From Burkholderia sp. HI2500 (GTDB lineage Bacteria > Pseudomonadota > Gammaproteobacteria > Burkholderiales > Burkholderiaceae), in contig NZ_NKFL01000006.1 in the NCBI RefSeq assembly GCF_002223055.1, forward strand, positions 2,976,001 through 3,040,000: a DNA stretch of 64,000 bases. The letters are read 5' to 3'. The notes below the pieces were generated by a model that searched no databases, was not told the origin of the DNA, and was given only the letters and a program-made list of their open reading frames with translations. Shown in pieces: positions 1 through 9,468 of the stretch; positions within the stretch are counted from its first letter, which is position 1; the number at the start of each line of letters is the position of its first letter. Made by a program: the position numbers and the translations under genes.

Positions 1-798
1 GCGCTGCGCGTAGTCGAGATTTTCGTCGAGGAACAGGTCGAGCGAGCCGACCGACAGGAACGCGGGCGGCAGGCCGTCGAGCCGCGTGGCGCGTGCGGCG
101 GCGGCGTACGGCGACACGCCGTCGACGCCCGGCGCGTGACCGAGCAACGCGCTCCAGCCGAACCGGTTGTTGGCCGCATGCCAGACGAACTCGCCGGCAT
201 GCGGATGCGACGCACGCGTGCAGGTGCGATCGTCGAGCATCGGATAGATCAGGTGCTGGAACGCGAGCCGGTATTCGCCGCGGTCGCGTGCCAGCAGCGC
301 CAGCGCGGCGGCGAGCCCGCCGCCCGCGCTTTCGCCTGCCACGCCGATCCGCGCCGCGTCGATGCCGAGTGCATCGGCGTGGCGGAAGACCCACGCGAGC
401 GCGGCGTAGCAGTCCTCGATCGCGCCGGGAAACACGGTTTCCGGCGCGAGGCGGTAGTCGATCGAGATCAGCGCGCAGCCGAGCTGCGTCACGAGCGACC
501 GGTGCACCGCCTCGAGATCCTTCGCCGCGCCGCGCACGTAGCCGCCGCCGTGCATGTGGACGATCGCCGGGAGCGGGCGTGCGCCGGCCTCGGGCAGATA
601 GACGAGGACCGGGACGTCCGGCGCGCCGGCGGGGCCGGGCACCGCGCGGTGTTCGAGCGTGCTGCCGGCGAGGTCGGGCGGTGGCAGCGGCAGCACGCGT
701 TCGCGCGACTGTGCGAGGTTGTCGGCGCTGAGCGTGACGGTCGGCCAGGCCGCGAGCAGCGGGCGGATTTCAGGATCGACGAGATGCAGGGTATCCAA
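1..798 (-). CDS. alpha/beta hydrolase, HSL/esterase type (partial)
   Basis: This is a carboxylesterase-like alpha/beta hydrolase of the hormone-sensitive-lipase family; the C-terminus, including the catalytic His, lies beyond the window edge. The oxyanion motif HGGG sits at about residue 83, the nucleophile elbow GESAG has its Ser at about 157, and the catalytic acid region LDLFLDEN lies near the truncated end. I chose a TTG start because a GGAG sequence stands eight bases before it and an in-frame stop lies just upstream; no better start exists. It begins 33 bases after the acyl-CoA dehydrogenase stop, so it is the last visible gene of the catabolic operon. The substrate is unknown. Confidence 0.85.
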   Translation of the reverse strand, partial: MDTLHLVDPEIRPLLAAWPTVTLSADNLAQSRERVLPLPPPDLAGSTLEHRAVPGPAGAPDVPVLVYLPEAGARPLPAIVHMHGGGYVRGAAKDLEAVHRSLVTQLGCALISIDYRLAPETVFPGAIEDCYAALAWVFRHADALGIDAARIGVAGESAGGGLAAALALLARDRGEYRLAFQHLIYPMLDDRTCTRASHPHAGEFVWHAANNRFGWSALLGHAPGVDGVSPYAAAARATRLDGLPPAFLSVGSLDLFLDENLDYAQR

Positions 799-831
799 CG
801 CATGGCTCCATCGTGACGGTGGGTCGCGCGA

Positions 832-1986
832 TCACAGCACGCTGCGCGCGACGACCCAACGGTGTACCTCGGTCGGGCCCTCGAAGATGCGCATCAACCG
901 CGCTTCGCTGGCCATCTGCTGTAACGGCATTTCCTTCGTCATGCCCATCGCGCCGAGCGTCTGCATCGCGTGATCGATGACGCTCGATGCCATTTCGGTC
1001 GCGAACACCTTGACCATCGAGATCTGCGTGCGCGCGTCCTGCCCGGCATCCACGCGCGCGGCCGCTTCGTAGGTCATGAGGCGGCACGCGTGGATCTGCG
1101 TGAGTGCGTCGGCGACCCACCACTGGACAGCCTGGCGTTCCGCGAGCGGCACGCCGAAGGTCGTGCGCTGCTTCGCATGGTCGCACAGCATCGCCACCGC
1201 GCGCTCGGCGCGGCCGATGCACCAGGCGGCCATCTCCAGCCGCCGGTTCGCGAGCCGGGCCTGCATCGGCGCGAAACCGGCGCCTTCCCGGCCCAGCAGT
1301 TGCGCGGCGGGAAGGCGGCAGTTCTCCAGCACGATTTCATACGTGGACAGCCCGCCGATCATCGGGATCCGGCGTTCGATGACGAAGCCCGGCGTATCGC
1401 GGTCGACGATGAACGCCGACATGCCGCCGCGCTTGCCCTTGCTTCGATCGGTGAGCGCCATCACGATCGTCCAGTCGGCTTCGGTCGCATGGCTGATCCA
1501 GATCTTGCGGCCGTTCAGCACCCAGCTGTCGCCGTCGCGCACGGCCGTCGTGGACAACGCGCCCGGATCCGAGCCGGCGCCCGGCTCGGAGATCGCCATC
1601 GCGGCACGCGTGACGCCGCGTGCGTACGGATCGAGATAGCGCGCGCGCTGCGCGTCGTCGGCCACTTCGCACAGCATCCGCAGGTTCGGCGAGTCCGGCG
1701 GCAGGATGTACGGGGTCACGGTCGCGCCGATCGCTTCGTTCACGCCGACCATCGCGACGGCCGGCAGGTCGGCGCCGCCTGCCTCGAGCGGCGCGTCGAG
1801 CCCCCACAGGCCGAGCTGTCGCGAGCGCTCGTCGAGGTGCGCGCGCTCGTCGTCGAGCAGCCCGAAGCGCTGGCCGTCGGCCTCGCGCGCCATCACGGCC
1901 GCTTCGAGTGGAATCAGTTCGTCTTTCACGAAGCGTGCGACGAGGTCCCGGATCATCCGGTGGTCGAGTTCGAGGTCGAAATTCAT
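832..1986 (-). CDS. acyl-CoA dehydrogenase
   Basis: This FAD-dependent acyl-CoA dehydrogenase would introduce a 2,3-double bond into an acyl-CoA and pass electrons to ETF. At 384 residues it has the normal family length. The signature AISEPGAGSD (FAD/substrate loop) lies near residue 135, and the C-terminal part carries the QTLGAMGMTKEMPLQ helix and the RIFEGPTEVHR motif that positions FAD and the substrate. The start is the ATG before NFDLELDH, which matches the normal N-terminal helix; the ribosome-binding site is weak, consistent with translation following the upstream MFS gene 38 bases away. With two enoyl-CoA hydratases and two CoA-transferases nearby it fits a beta-oxidation-like route for an imported carboxylic acid. 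Confidence 0.93.
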   Translation of the reverse strand: MNFDLELDHRMIRDLVARFVKDELIPLEAAVMAREADGQRFGLLDDERAHLDERSRQLGLWGLDAPLEAGGADLPAVAMVGVNEAIGATVTPYILPPDSPNLRMLCEVADDAQRARYLDPYARGVTRAAMAISEPGAGSDPGALSTTAVRDGDSWVLNGRKIWISHATEADWTIVMALTDRSKGKRGGMSAFIVDRDTPGFVIERRIPMIGGLSTYEIVLENCRLPAAQLLGREGAGFAPMQARLANRRLEMAAWCIGRAERAVAMLCDHAKQRTTFGVPLAERQAVQWWVADALTQIHACRLMTYEAAARVDAGQDARTQISMVKVFATEMASSVIDHAMQTLGAMGMTKEMPLQQMASEARLMRIFEGPTEVHRWVVARSVL

Positions 1987-2024
1987 GAGGGTCGATGAGA
2001 GTGAGGGAGGAACGGCCGACGCGG

Positions 2025-3347
2025 TCAGCTCGCGTCCGGACGAGACGATGCGCGGGTGCGCAGCGTGAACAGCAACGCGATGGCGCCGGCTGCGAGCAGC
2101 GCGGCGTTGAAATAGAGTCCGCCGCGCATCGACCCGGTGGCCGTGTTGAGCACGCCCATCAGGAACGGACTCGCGAATCCGCCGATCGCGCCGGACATCG
2201 TGATCGCCGCGATCGCGACCGCCATCGAGCGCTTCGGCAGCGCGAGCCCCGGCAGCACCCAGAACGCCGGTAACGCCGCGGCGTGCGTCGCGACCGCGAC
2301 GCAGAGGGCGATCATCATGTGTGTCGTGCCGGTCACGCGCGCCAGCCCGGCGAGCGCCGCTGCGCACGCGATCATCGCGATCGCGCCATGCCCGCGCCAT
2401 TCGCGCCGGCGTTCGGTGCGCCAGCCCATCCCGAGCATGCCGACGATGCCGCACAGGTAGGGCAGCGCGGACAGCAGCCCGATCTGCATCGCGCCATGCA
2501 GGCCGCCGCGATGCAGGATCACGGGCATCCAGAACACCAGCGCATAGCCGGCGGCCGCGATCGCGAAATTGGCCGCGCACAGCAGCCAGAAATCGCGCTG
2601 CGCGAGCAGCGGGCGGGCCATGTTCGCCTCCGGCGTGCCGGCTTCGGCCTGCGTATGCGCGGCGCGCAGCGCGGCCTTGTCGGCGTCCGACAGCCAGCGT
2701 GCGTCGTCCGGCCGGTCGTCGAGAAACCGCAGCGCGACGAAACCGAGCACGCTGCTCGGCAGCCCTTCCACGAGGAACAGCCATTGCCAGCCGCTCAGGC
2801 CCGCGGCGCCGTCGAAGTACGACAGGATCGCGCCCGACACGGGGCCGGCGATCATCCCCGCGAGGTACAGCGCGGTCATGAAGAGCGCGAACGCCTTCGC
2901 GCGCTGCTGCGGCGGATACCATGCGCCGAGATAGAACAGGATGCCGGGGAAGAAGCCGGCCTCGAACACACCCAGCAGGAAGCGGCACGCGTAGAACTGC
3001 GCGGGCGTCGTGACGAACATCGTCGCGGCCGAGCCGAGCCCCCACAGCACCATGATCCGGGCGATCGTCCTGCGCGCGCCGATCCGCGCAAGCAGCGCGT
3101 TGCTCGGAATCTCGAACGCCATGTAGCCGATGAAGAAGATGCCCGCGCCGAGCCCGTAGACGGCGTCGGAGAAGTGCAGCTCGGCCGCCATCTGCGCGTG
3201 CGCGAAGCCGATGTTGATTCGGTCGATGAACGACAGCGTGTAGCAGAGGATCAGGAACGGCAGCAGCCGGCGCGAGATCCGGCGGTAGAGCGCCGGCGTC
3301 GCACCATCGTCGGCGGCGGCCGGGTGGGTCGAAAGGGTCGGGGTCAT
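2025..3347 (-). CDS. MFS transporter, anion:cation symporter (ACS) family
   Basis: This is a 440-residue inner-membrane carrier with about twelve hydrophobic segments. The first helix region with SFIDRINIGFA and the motif GWQWLFLVEGLPS are typical of the ACS/phthalate-permease branch, which imports organic acids such as aromatic carboxylates, tartrate or galactonate with protons. The ATG at 3347 has GGAG five bases upstream; a GTG two codons earlier is possible but poorly placed. It sits between the porin and the acyl-CoA dehydrogenase in one operon, so it probably brings in the acid that the operon degrades. The exact substrate cannot be read from sequence. Confidence 0.92.
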   Translation of the reverse strand: MTPTLSTHPAAADDGATPALYRRISRRLLPFLILCYTLSFIDRINIGFAHAQMAAELHFSDAVYGLGAGIFFIGYMAFEIPSNALLARIGARRTIARIMVLWGLGSAATMFVTTPAQFYACRFLLGVFEAGFFPGILFYLGAWYPPQQRAKAFALFMTALYLAGMIAGPVSGAILSYFDGAAGLSGWQWLFLVEGLPSSVLGFVALRFLDDRPDDARWLSDADKAALRAAHTQAEAGTPEANMARPLLAQRDFWLLCAANFAIAAAGYALVFWMPVILHRGGLHGAMQIGLLSALPYLCGIVGMLGMGWRTERRREWRGHGAIAMIACAAALAGLARVTGTTHMMIALCVAVATHAAALPAFWVLPGLALPKRSMAVAIAAITMSGAIGGFASPFLMGVLNTATGSMRGGLYFNAALLAAGAIALLFTLRTRASSRPDAS

Positions 3348-3357
3348 GAGCACTCCG

Positions 3358-4410
3358 TCAGAAGCGGTGAACGAGGCCGAGCGCGAACACCTGCTCGGTG
3401 CCGCCCGGTTGCGGCTGCAGGCCGACGACGACCGTGTTGCGGGCGTTGCCGGCGTTCTTCATGAAGAGATAGCGTGCGTAGAGCGACGTCCGCTTCGACA
3501 GCGGGTGGTCGTACCCGATGCCGAGCGCGGTCGCGTCGTTCGCCGAGCCTTTCACGTCGCGGCGCACGACCGAGACGAGCACGCGATCGAGCGCGCCGAC
3601 GTCGATCGACGCACCGGCGCTCGCGGTCGAGAACGCAGGCAGGTTGCGCGCCGTGCTGACGCCATAGAGAAACGCGGCGTACAGCTTGACGTGCGCGAAT
3701 GCGTAGTTGGCCGCGAACACGTAGTGGCGGGTCGTCGACGGGGAGACGACGGGCGCCAGGTTGCCGGCCGACGTGTCGCCCTGGAAGCCGGCGCCGACGT
3801 AGAGCCCGCCGATCCGGTACTGGAGTCCCGCGCCGTAGTTGCGGCCGGCCTGCGTGGACAGCGCGTTCGGCGTCGGGAAGCCGTACGTGGCCATCACGCG
3901 CAGGCCGTTCCAGTCGGGGCTCAGGTATGACACCGCCTGGTTGAAGCGCGGAATCGGCGGCGTCGTGTTGGCGGTGATCGTGTCCGTCGACGTCGCGAGC
4001 AGCGCGAGCGGCGACAGCCGTTCGTTGAGCCCGAACGGATCGCCGTCATAGACGACGTAGAACGATGGCGTGTATTGCCGGCCGAGCCGGAGGTCGCCGT
4101 AGCGCGTGTTCTGCAGCGCGACATAGGCCTGCCGGTAGAACAGCGTGCCGCCCTGGAACGACCCGTCGGCCGGCGAGAAGCCGCTTTCCAGCACGAACTT
4201 CGTCGACGTGCCGCCGCCGAGATCCTCGACGCCCGTCAGCCCGAACCGGCTCGTCGACGAGCCGCCGCCGCTTTGCCGCACGCTCGACAGGCTGCCGACG
4301 CGATCGAATTCGACGTAGCTGTCGACGATCCCGTACAGCGTGACCGACGACGCGTGCGCCGATGTGGCGCATAGCACGCACACGCCGACCAGGAATGCTT
4401 TCCGTTGCAT
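3358..4410 (-). CDS. outer-membrane porin, OmpC/Gram-negative type
   Basis: This is a 350-residue outer-membrane porin of the burkholderial OpcP/OmpC-like family. A signal peptide (about residues 1-20, ending SAHA) is followed by the beta-strand start SSVTLYGIVDSYVEF, the plug-like region SRFGLTGVEDLGGG, the loop segment YVALQNTRYGDLRLGRQY, and a terminal Phe in GLVHRF, which is the usual recognition signal for outer-membrane assembly. GGAG stands eight bases before the ATG. Its place between the catabolic enzymes and the MFS carrier suggests a dedicated entry route for the operon substrate. Confidence 0.95.
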   Translation of the reverse strand: MQRKAFLVGVCVLCATSAHASSVTLYGIVDSYVEFDRVGSLSSVRQSGGGSSTSRFGLTGVEDLGGGTSTKFVLESGFSPADGSFQGGTLFYRQAYVALQNTRYGDLRLGRQYTPSFYVVYDGDPFGLNERLSPLALLATSTDTITANTTPPIPRFNQAVSYLSPDWNGLRVMATYGFPTPNALSTQAGRNYGAGLQYRIGGLYVGAGFQGDTSAGNLAPVVSPSTTRHYVFAANYAFAHVKLYAAFLYGVSTARNLPAFSTASAGASIDVGALDRVLVSVVRRDVKGSANDATALGIGYDHPLSKRTSLYARYLFMKNAGNARNTVVVGLQPQPGGTEQVFALGLVHRF

Positions 4411-4492
4411 GAAGGTGTCTCCGTTCCATGTTTTTTGCGCGCCCGCGTTCTGGGAGCGGTTGCGTGCGCTTTGTCGCCGTGCTGCGTCGGGC

Positions 4493-5293
4493 TCAGCGTC
4501 CCTTGAACACCGGCTTGCGTTTCTCGAGGAACGCGCGGGCGCCCTCGAGCCGGTCTTCGCTCGCATAGACGTCGGGGCCGACGTCGAGCCGCAGCGCGGC
4601 GGCCACCGGCAGCCCCTGGCTGCGGGTCGCGGTTTCCTTGATGCGGCGGATCGTGAGCGGCGCGTTCGCGGCGATCGTCTGCGCGAGTTCGCGCACGGTG
4701 TCGTCGAGTGCGGCGCCGGGGACGACGCGGTTCAGCAACCCGGCGCGCTGTGCCTCGTCCACGTCGAAGCGGCGGCCCGTGAACAGCAGCTCCATCGCGA
4801 TCGCGCGCGGCAGCAAGCGCGGCAGCAGCACGCTCGCGAAGTTCGCGCCCATGCCGACGCGCGCTTCGGGCAATGCGAAGTACACGTGGTCGGCGGCGAT
4901 CCGCAGGTCGCACGCGAGCGCGATCTCGAAGCCGCCGCCGATCGCGTAGCCGTTGATCGCCGCGATGGTCGGCTTGCGCAGCTCGAGGATCAGCTCGTGC
5001 ACGTTGCGTGCGAGCCCGCGCATCGGCTGCATGCCGCGTATCTCGGGGTCGCCGAGATCGACGCCCGCGCTGTACGCGCGTTCGCCCGCGCCGCGGATCA
5101 CGATGACGCGGATCGACGGGTTGTCGTCGAGCGTGACGAGTTCGTCGCACAGCCGCCGGATCGCTTCGGCGGACAGTGCATTGGCGACGTGCGGACGATG
5201 GATCGTCAGCCACGCGATGCCGCTGTCGTCGTTGCGCAGGATCGACGGGGCGTCGTCGCCCGTCAGCGAAGAGAGCGAGCCGGATGGGGTCAT
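4493..5293 (-). CDS. enoyl-CoA hydratase/isomerase family protein
   Basis: This 266-residue crotonase-fold protein probably hydrates an enoyl-CoA. The oxyanion-hole segments are visible: AYSAGVDLGD after the first beta strand, and INGYAIGGGFEIALACDLRIA, followed by FALPEARVGMGANFASVLLPR, which places a Glu and a Gly in the usual catalytic positions. The ATG overlaps the stop of the upstream CoA-transferase gene as ATGA, so the two are translationally coupled. It differs clearly from the second crotonase at 6575-7357, so the two may act at different steps or on different stereoisomers. Confidence 0.9.
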   Translation of the reverse strand: MTPSGSLSSLTGDDAPSILRNDDSGIAWLTIHRPHVANALSAEAIRRLCDELVTLDDNPSIRVIVIRGAGERAYSAGVDLGDPEIRGMQPMRGLARNVHELILELRKPTIAAINGYAIGGGFEIALACDLRIAADHVYFALPEARVGMGANFASVLLPRLLPRAIAMELLFTGRRFDVDEAQRAGLLNRVVPGAALDDTVRELAQTIAANAPLTIRRIKETATRSQGLPVAAALRLDVGPDVYASEDRLEGARAFLEKRKPVFKGR

Positions 5294-6510
5294 GACGCGC
5301 TTCCGGTGGCGTCCGCACGCGTGTCGTGGAGCACACCCGCCTGCCGCAGCGCGTCCCGGTGCGCCGCGTCGATGCCGAGCGCGTCGAGCACGGCGTCGGT
5401 GTCGGCGGCGAACGGCTGGGGCGGCCGGCGTATCGATCCGGGCGTGCGGGAAAGTTTGGCGGGGACGCCCGCGCCGGTGTACGTGTCGGTCTTGACGAAC
5501 ATCGCGTTGTGCGTGGCTTGCGGGTGGCCGAACGCATCGGCGACGGTGTTCACCGGGCCCGTCGCGACGCCGGCGTTCAGCAGCCGCTCGACGATGTCGT
5601 CGGCATGCAGTTCGGCGGTCAGCTGGCCGAGCAGCGTATCGAGCGCATCGCGATGTGCGACGCGCTTCGCGTTGGTCGCGAACCGGGGATCGCGCGCCAG
5701 CTCGGGCACGCCGAGCGTTTCGACGAGCCGCGCGAACGTGCGGTTGTTGCCGGCGCCGGTCGAGATCGGCTTGTCCTTGCACGGATAGACGCCGTACGGC
5801 GCGATCGCGGCATACACGTTGCCGGTCGCGACGGGCACGTCGCCGGTCGCCATCCAGGTCGTGCTGACCGGATGCAGCATCGACAGCGCGGTGCTGAACA
5901 GGTCGATGTCGACGTGCTGGCCGAGTCCGGAGCGGATCCGTTCGACCAGCGCGAGCAGGACGCTCGACACGGCGCTCAGGCCCGCCGCGTAGTCGACGAC
6001 CGGGAACGGCACCTTCAGCGGCATGCCGCCCGGCTCGCCGTTGATCGACATGAAGCCGGCGAGACCCTGCGCGACGGCGTCGTAGCCCGGAAACCGCGCC
6101 AGCGGGCCGTCGGTGCCGTATCCGGAGATCGAGCAGTGGACGAGGCGCGGGAAGCGCTCGCGCAGGCAGTCTTCGTAGCCGATGCCCCAGCGTTCGAGCG
6201 TGCCCTGCTTGAAGTTGTCGATCAGCACGTCGGCCGTGTCGAGCAGGCGGAACAGCACGTCGCGCCCGTCCGGATGCGACAGGTCGAGCGCGAGATTGCG
6301 CTTGTTGCGGTTGAGCCCCCAGTAGTAGCTGGAGATGCCGCTCGGCATCGCGGGCCCCCAGTCGCGCGTTTCGTCGCCTTGCGGCGGTTCGATCTTGACG
6401 ACGTCCGCGCCGTGGTCGGCGAGCGTCTGCGCGCAGAACGGCCCCGCATAGACGCGGCTCAGGTCGACCACGCGCACGCCAGCGAGTGCGCCTTCGTGAC
6501 TGCTTGTCAT
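5290..6510 (-). CDS. CaiB/BaiF family (class III) CoA-transferase
   Basis: This 406-residue class III CoA-transferase moves CoA from a donor acyl-CoA to a carboxylic acid. The N-terminus GVRVVDLSRVYAGPFCAQTLADHGADVVKIEPP is characteristic when read in two halves, and the motif WGLNRNKRNLALDL precedes the active-site Asp region. A GAAGGA sequence about nine bases before the ATG at 6510 supports the start. It probably activates the imported acid at the head of the pathway, followed by the coupled crotonase. The catalytic Asp is expected in the GYGTDGPLA segment or near it. Confidence 0.92.
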   Translation of the reverse strand: MTSSHEGALAGVRVVDLSRVYAGPFCAQTLADHGADVVKIEPPQGDETRDWGPAMPSGISSYYWGLNRNKRNLALDLSHPDGRDVLFRLLDTADVLIDNFKQGTLERWGIGYEDCLRERFPRLVHCSISGYGTDGPLARFPGYDAVAQGLAGFMSINGEPGGMPLKVPFPVVDYAAGLSAVSSVLLALVERIRSGLGQHVDIDLFSTALSMLHPVSTTWMATGDVPVATGNVYAAIAPYGVYPCKDKPISTGAGNNRTFARLVETLGVPELARDPRFATNAKRVAHRDALDTLLGQLTAELHADDIVERLLNAGVATGPVNTVADAFGHPQATHNAMFVKTDTYTGAGVPAKLSRTPGSIRRPPQPFAADTDAVLDALGIDAAHRDALRQAGVLHDTRADATGSAS

Positions 6511-6574
6511 GACGATGTTTCCTTCGATGTGGGATTCGGCTGGCCGGCACGCCGGCATGCGATGCGTCGCGGAT

Positions 6575-7357
6575 TCAACCGCGCGCGGCGAACAGGGCGT
6601 TCACGGCTTCGCGGTGTTCGGGGGTGGCGTGCGCGAACGCCTGGTACGACGCCGACAGGTCGAGCAGCGTGTCGAGGCTCGCGTGGCGGCCTTCGCGCAG
6701 CAGCCGCTTGGTCAGGCGCAACGCGGTGCCCGAATGCCGGGCGATGCGGCCGGCCAGTTCAAGCGCGTGCGCAAGGAGGTCGCCATCGGGAACGACACGC
6801 GATACGAGCCCGCAGCGCAGTGCCGCCTGTGCGTCCAGCGCATCGCCCGTGAACGACATTTCCGCGGCGACGGCGGCGCCGACGATCTGCGGCAGGAACC
6901 ACGCGCCGCCGTCGCCGGGCACGAGGCCGAGGGCGATGAAGCTTTCGGCGAAGCGGGCGCGTTCGGCGGCGATGCGGATGTCGCACATGCACGCGAGATC
7001 GGTGCCGGCGCCGATGGCCGGGCCGTTGATCGCCGCGATGGCCGGCACTTCGAGGTGCTGGAACGCGTGTGCAATGCGCTGGATGCCGCGGCGATAGCTG
7101 GTCCGTATCGCGGCGAGGTCGTGCTGGTCCGATTCCATGAACGCACGCATCGCCTTCACGTTGCCGCCCGACGAGAACGTCGTGCCGGCACCGGTCAGCA
7201 CCAGCACGCGGATCGATTCGTCGCGGTTCGCGTCGTCGCAGCATTCGGTCAGTGCGTCGATCGCATCGTTGTCCGAAATGGCGTTGCGTGTTTCCGGACG
7301 GTTCATCGTGACGGTCAGGATCGGTCCCTGCCGTTCACGGATCAGAAAGGCTGTCAT
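6575..7357 (-). CDS. enoyl-CoA hydratase/isomerase family protein
   Basis: This is a second crotonase-fold protein of 260 residues, and the first gene of the catabolic operon. The oxyanion-hole segments TFSSGGNVKAM and INGPAIGAGTDLACMCDIRIA are clear, and FIALGLVPGDGGAWFLPQ resembles crotonases where Asp/Gly residues replace the catalytic Glu of true hydratases, so an isomerase, lyase or hydrolase role is possible. GGAG lies five bases before the ATG. It is divergent from the IclR regulator, with a palindrome between the two genes that probably controls both. Confidence 0.88.
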   Translation of the reverse strand: MTAFLIRERQGPILTVTMNRPETRNAISDNDAIDALTECCDDANRDESIRVLVLTGAGTTFSSGGNVKAMRAFMESDQHDLAAIRTSYRRGIQRIAHAFQHLEVPAIAAINGPAIGAGTDLACMCDIRIAAERARFAESFIALGLVPGDGGAWFLPQIVGAAVAAEMSFTGDALDAQAALRCGLVSRVVPDGDLLAHALELAGRIARHSGTALRLTKRLLREGRHASLDTLLDLSASYQAFAHATPEHREAVNALFAARG

Positions 7358-7444
7358 GGTGTCTCCGAATGTTCCGTGCCGCGCGACTTCACGCCGCGGG
7401 CCGAAGCCTAGTATCGTCACGACGGTTGGCGGCGGGAAATTCCG

Positions 7445-7460
7445 TTCCACGTATGTGGAA
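7445..7460. promoter_or_regulatory. perfect 6-4-6 palindrome, probable IclR-type operator
   Basis: TTCCACGTATGTGGAA is a perfect inverted repeat between the divergent crotonase and IclR genes. IclR-family operators are often short dyads with TTCC/GGAA ends, so this is the best candidate for the regulator's binding site. It lies 32 bases before the IclR start codon. Confidence 0.55.
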
Positions 7461-7491
7461 GGCTCGCCCGGTGGCGTGAGGAGACGGCGGG

Positions 7492-8259
7492 ATGAGCGGA
7501 AACGTGGTCAAGAGCGCGGCGCGCGTGTTTGAAGTGCTGGAGCTGTTCAGTGCATTGCAGCGGCCGCTGAGCGTGCGGGAGATCTCCACGCGCTGCGGCT
7601 ATCCGGGGTCGAGCGCGGCGGCGCTGCTGACCAGCATGAAGGCGCTCGGCTATCTCGCGTACGACGATGCCACCCATACGTATGCGCCGACTGCGCGGCT
7701 CGTCAATCTCGGCGAAGCGCTCGTCGATTCGACGGCGGGCAGCCGGCGGTACTGGCATGCCGTCGCAAAGCGGCTGGCGGTCCGCACGCGCGAGGCCGTC
7801 GTGATCGCGGTGCAGAGCGACCTGTACGTGCAGTACATCGATGCGGTCGAGGGCGCGCATACGCTTCCGATCCACTTCTACGCGCCGATCGGCACGCGTC
7901 GCGAGATCTGCATGTCGAGCCTCGGCTGGGCGTTGCTGAGCCTCCAGCCGGACAGCGCGATCCGCCGGCTCGTGTCGCGCAGCATCCGCCGGCTCGGCAA
8001 GTCGGGCCGGACGATCGACGAGGATGTCGTGGTCGACAAGGTCGAACAGACGCGCCGGTTCGGCTATTCCTATTCGGCGCACACGGTCACGCAGGGCGCC
8101 GCGATGATCTCGATGGTGATCGCGGACGGCTGGAACGGCCTGCCGCTGGCCATGGGGGTGGCCGGGCCGGTCGAGCGGATCGACGCGCAGCGCGACGCGA
8201 TCGTGCGGGCGATGCGGGAGGTGCTGGCCGGGCAGGGGCCGGATGCCGCGGCGGGCTAG
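7492..8259 (+). CDS. IclR family transcriptional regulator
   Basis: This 255-residue regulator has an N-terminal winged HTH (residues about 5-60, KSAARVFEVLELFSALQRPL, helix-turn-helix with EISTRCGYPGSSAAALLTSM) and a C-terminal IclR effector domain with SSLGWALLS. It should sense the pathway substrate or a CoA ester and control the divergent catabolic operon and perhaps its own gene. The gene starts with ATG at a GGCGGG leader, and is transcribed towards the AMACR-like gene that follows 87 bases downstream. Confidence 0.93.
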   Translation: MSGNVVKSAARVFEVLELFSALQRPLSVREISTRCGYPGSSAAALLTSMKALGYLAYDDATHTYAPTARLVNLGEALVDSTAGSRRYWHAVAKRLAVRTREAVVIAVQSDLYVQYIDAVEGAHTLPIHFYAPIGTRREICMSSLGWALLSLQPDSAIRRLVSRSIRRLGKSGRTIDEDVVVDKVEQTRRFGYSYSAHTVTQGAAMISMVIADGWNGLPLAMGVAGPVERIDAQRDAIVRAMREVLAGQGPDAAAG

Positions 8260-8345
8260 CCGGCCGCGGCTGGCGCGCGCAGGCATTCGCATAGAATCGG
8301 GAGGTTTCGTTGCTCCTGTCCCGGCTGCATTTCAGCGAGGTCGCC

Positions 8346-9398
8346 ATGCCATTGAACACGCCGCTTGCCGGCATCCACATCGTCGAATTCGAAGGGCTCG
8401 GCCCCGGCCCGCTGGCGGGCTGGATCCTCGCCGGGATGGGCGCGCGGATCACGCTGATCGCGCGCCCGGCCGGCCGCACGAGCGCGCCGGACGCGTTGAA
8501 GGCCGGCGATGGCGACCTGTTGCGCGAAGGCAAGACGATCGTCGAACTCGACCTGAAGTCGCCGGCCGGCCGCGACGCTGCGCTCGACCTGGTCGCGCAG
8601 GCCGATGCGCTGATCGAGGGGCTGCGGCCCGGCGTGATGGAGCGGCTCGGCCTGGGGCCCGACGATTGCGCACGCCGCCATCCGACGCTCGTGTACGGGC
8701 GGATGACCGGCTGGGGCCAGCACGGCCCGCTCGCGGCCGCGGCCGGGCACGACCTGAACTACGTCGCGTTGACGGGGCTGCTGTCGCTATCGGCACCGCG
8801 CGACGGCCGGCCGGGGGGGCCACCGACCGTCGTCGGCGATGCGGGCGGCGCGCTCGGGCTCGCGTTCGGGATCGTCTGCGCGCTGTTCGACGTGCGCGGC
8901 GGTGGCCCCGGGCGCGTGGTCGACGGCGCGATCGTCGACATCGTGTCGATGCTCGGCTCGCTCGCGCTGTGGGCACGCGCGAACGGGCAGCTCGACGGCG
9001 CGCAGCCGAGCCTCTTTCACGATGCGCCGTTTTACGACGTGTATCGCTGCGCGGATGGCGAATGCGTGACGATCGGCGCGCTCGAGCCGCCGTTCTATGC
9101 GCTGCTGGTCGAACGGCTCGGGCTGACCGACGTCGATCCGGCGTCGCAGTACGACCACGCGCGCTGGCCCGCGCTGAAGGCGCGTTTCGCAGAGATATTT
9201 GCGCAGCAACCGTCCGCGCACTGGCGCGCGCTGCTCGAAGGCACCGACGCGTGTTTCGCGCCGCTGCTGAGCGTGGCCGATGCGGCCGTGCATCCGCACA
9301 ACACGGCGCGCGCGATCTATCGGACGGATGAGAACGGTAACGTGCGGGCGCGCGTGGCGCCGCGGTTTCTGCCGCTGACGGGGGACGCGGCGGAGTAG
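8346..9398 (+). CDS. CoA-transferase family III / alpha-methylacyl-CoA racemase-like
   Basis: This 350-residue class III CoA-transferase-fold protein most resembles the alpha-methylacyl-CoA racemase subgroup: GIHIVEFEGLGPGPLAGWIL at the N-terminus, RPGVMERLGLGPDDC, the GRMTGWGQHGPLA segment and GHDLNYVALTGLLS, which contains the His and Asp-type residues of the racemase site. Racemases of this group epimerise 2-methylacyl-CoA. The ATG at 8346 follows GAGG; an earlier in-frame ATG at 8310 lacks support. It may handle a branched intermediate of the divergent catabolic operon. Confidence 0.88.
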   Translation: MPLNTPLAGIHIVEFEGLGPGPLAGWILAGMGARITLIARPAGRTSAPDALKAGDGDLLREGKTIVELDLKSPAGRDAALDLVAQADALIEGLRPGVMERLGLGPDDCARRHPTLVYGRMTGWGQHGPLAAAAGHDLNYVALTGLLSLSAPRDGRPGGPPTVVGDAGGALGLAFGIVCALFDVRGGGPGRVVDGAIVDIVSMLGSLALWARANGQLDGAQPSLFHDAPFYDVYRCADGECVTIGALEPPFYALLVERLGLTDVDPASQYDHARWPALKARFAEIFAQQPSAHWRALLEGTDACFAPLLSVADAAVHPHNTARAIYRTDENGNVRARVAPRFLPLTGDAAE

Positions 9399-9468
9399 AC
9401 GGACTGGCATGTCGAGGTCGTTGAGCCAGCCGCGAAAAGCACATTATCGAAAGACTTCGCGAGTCGTG

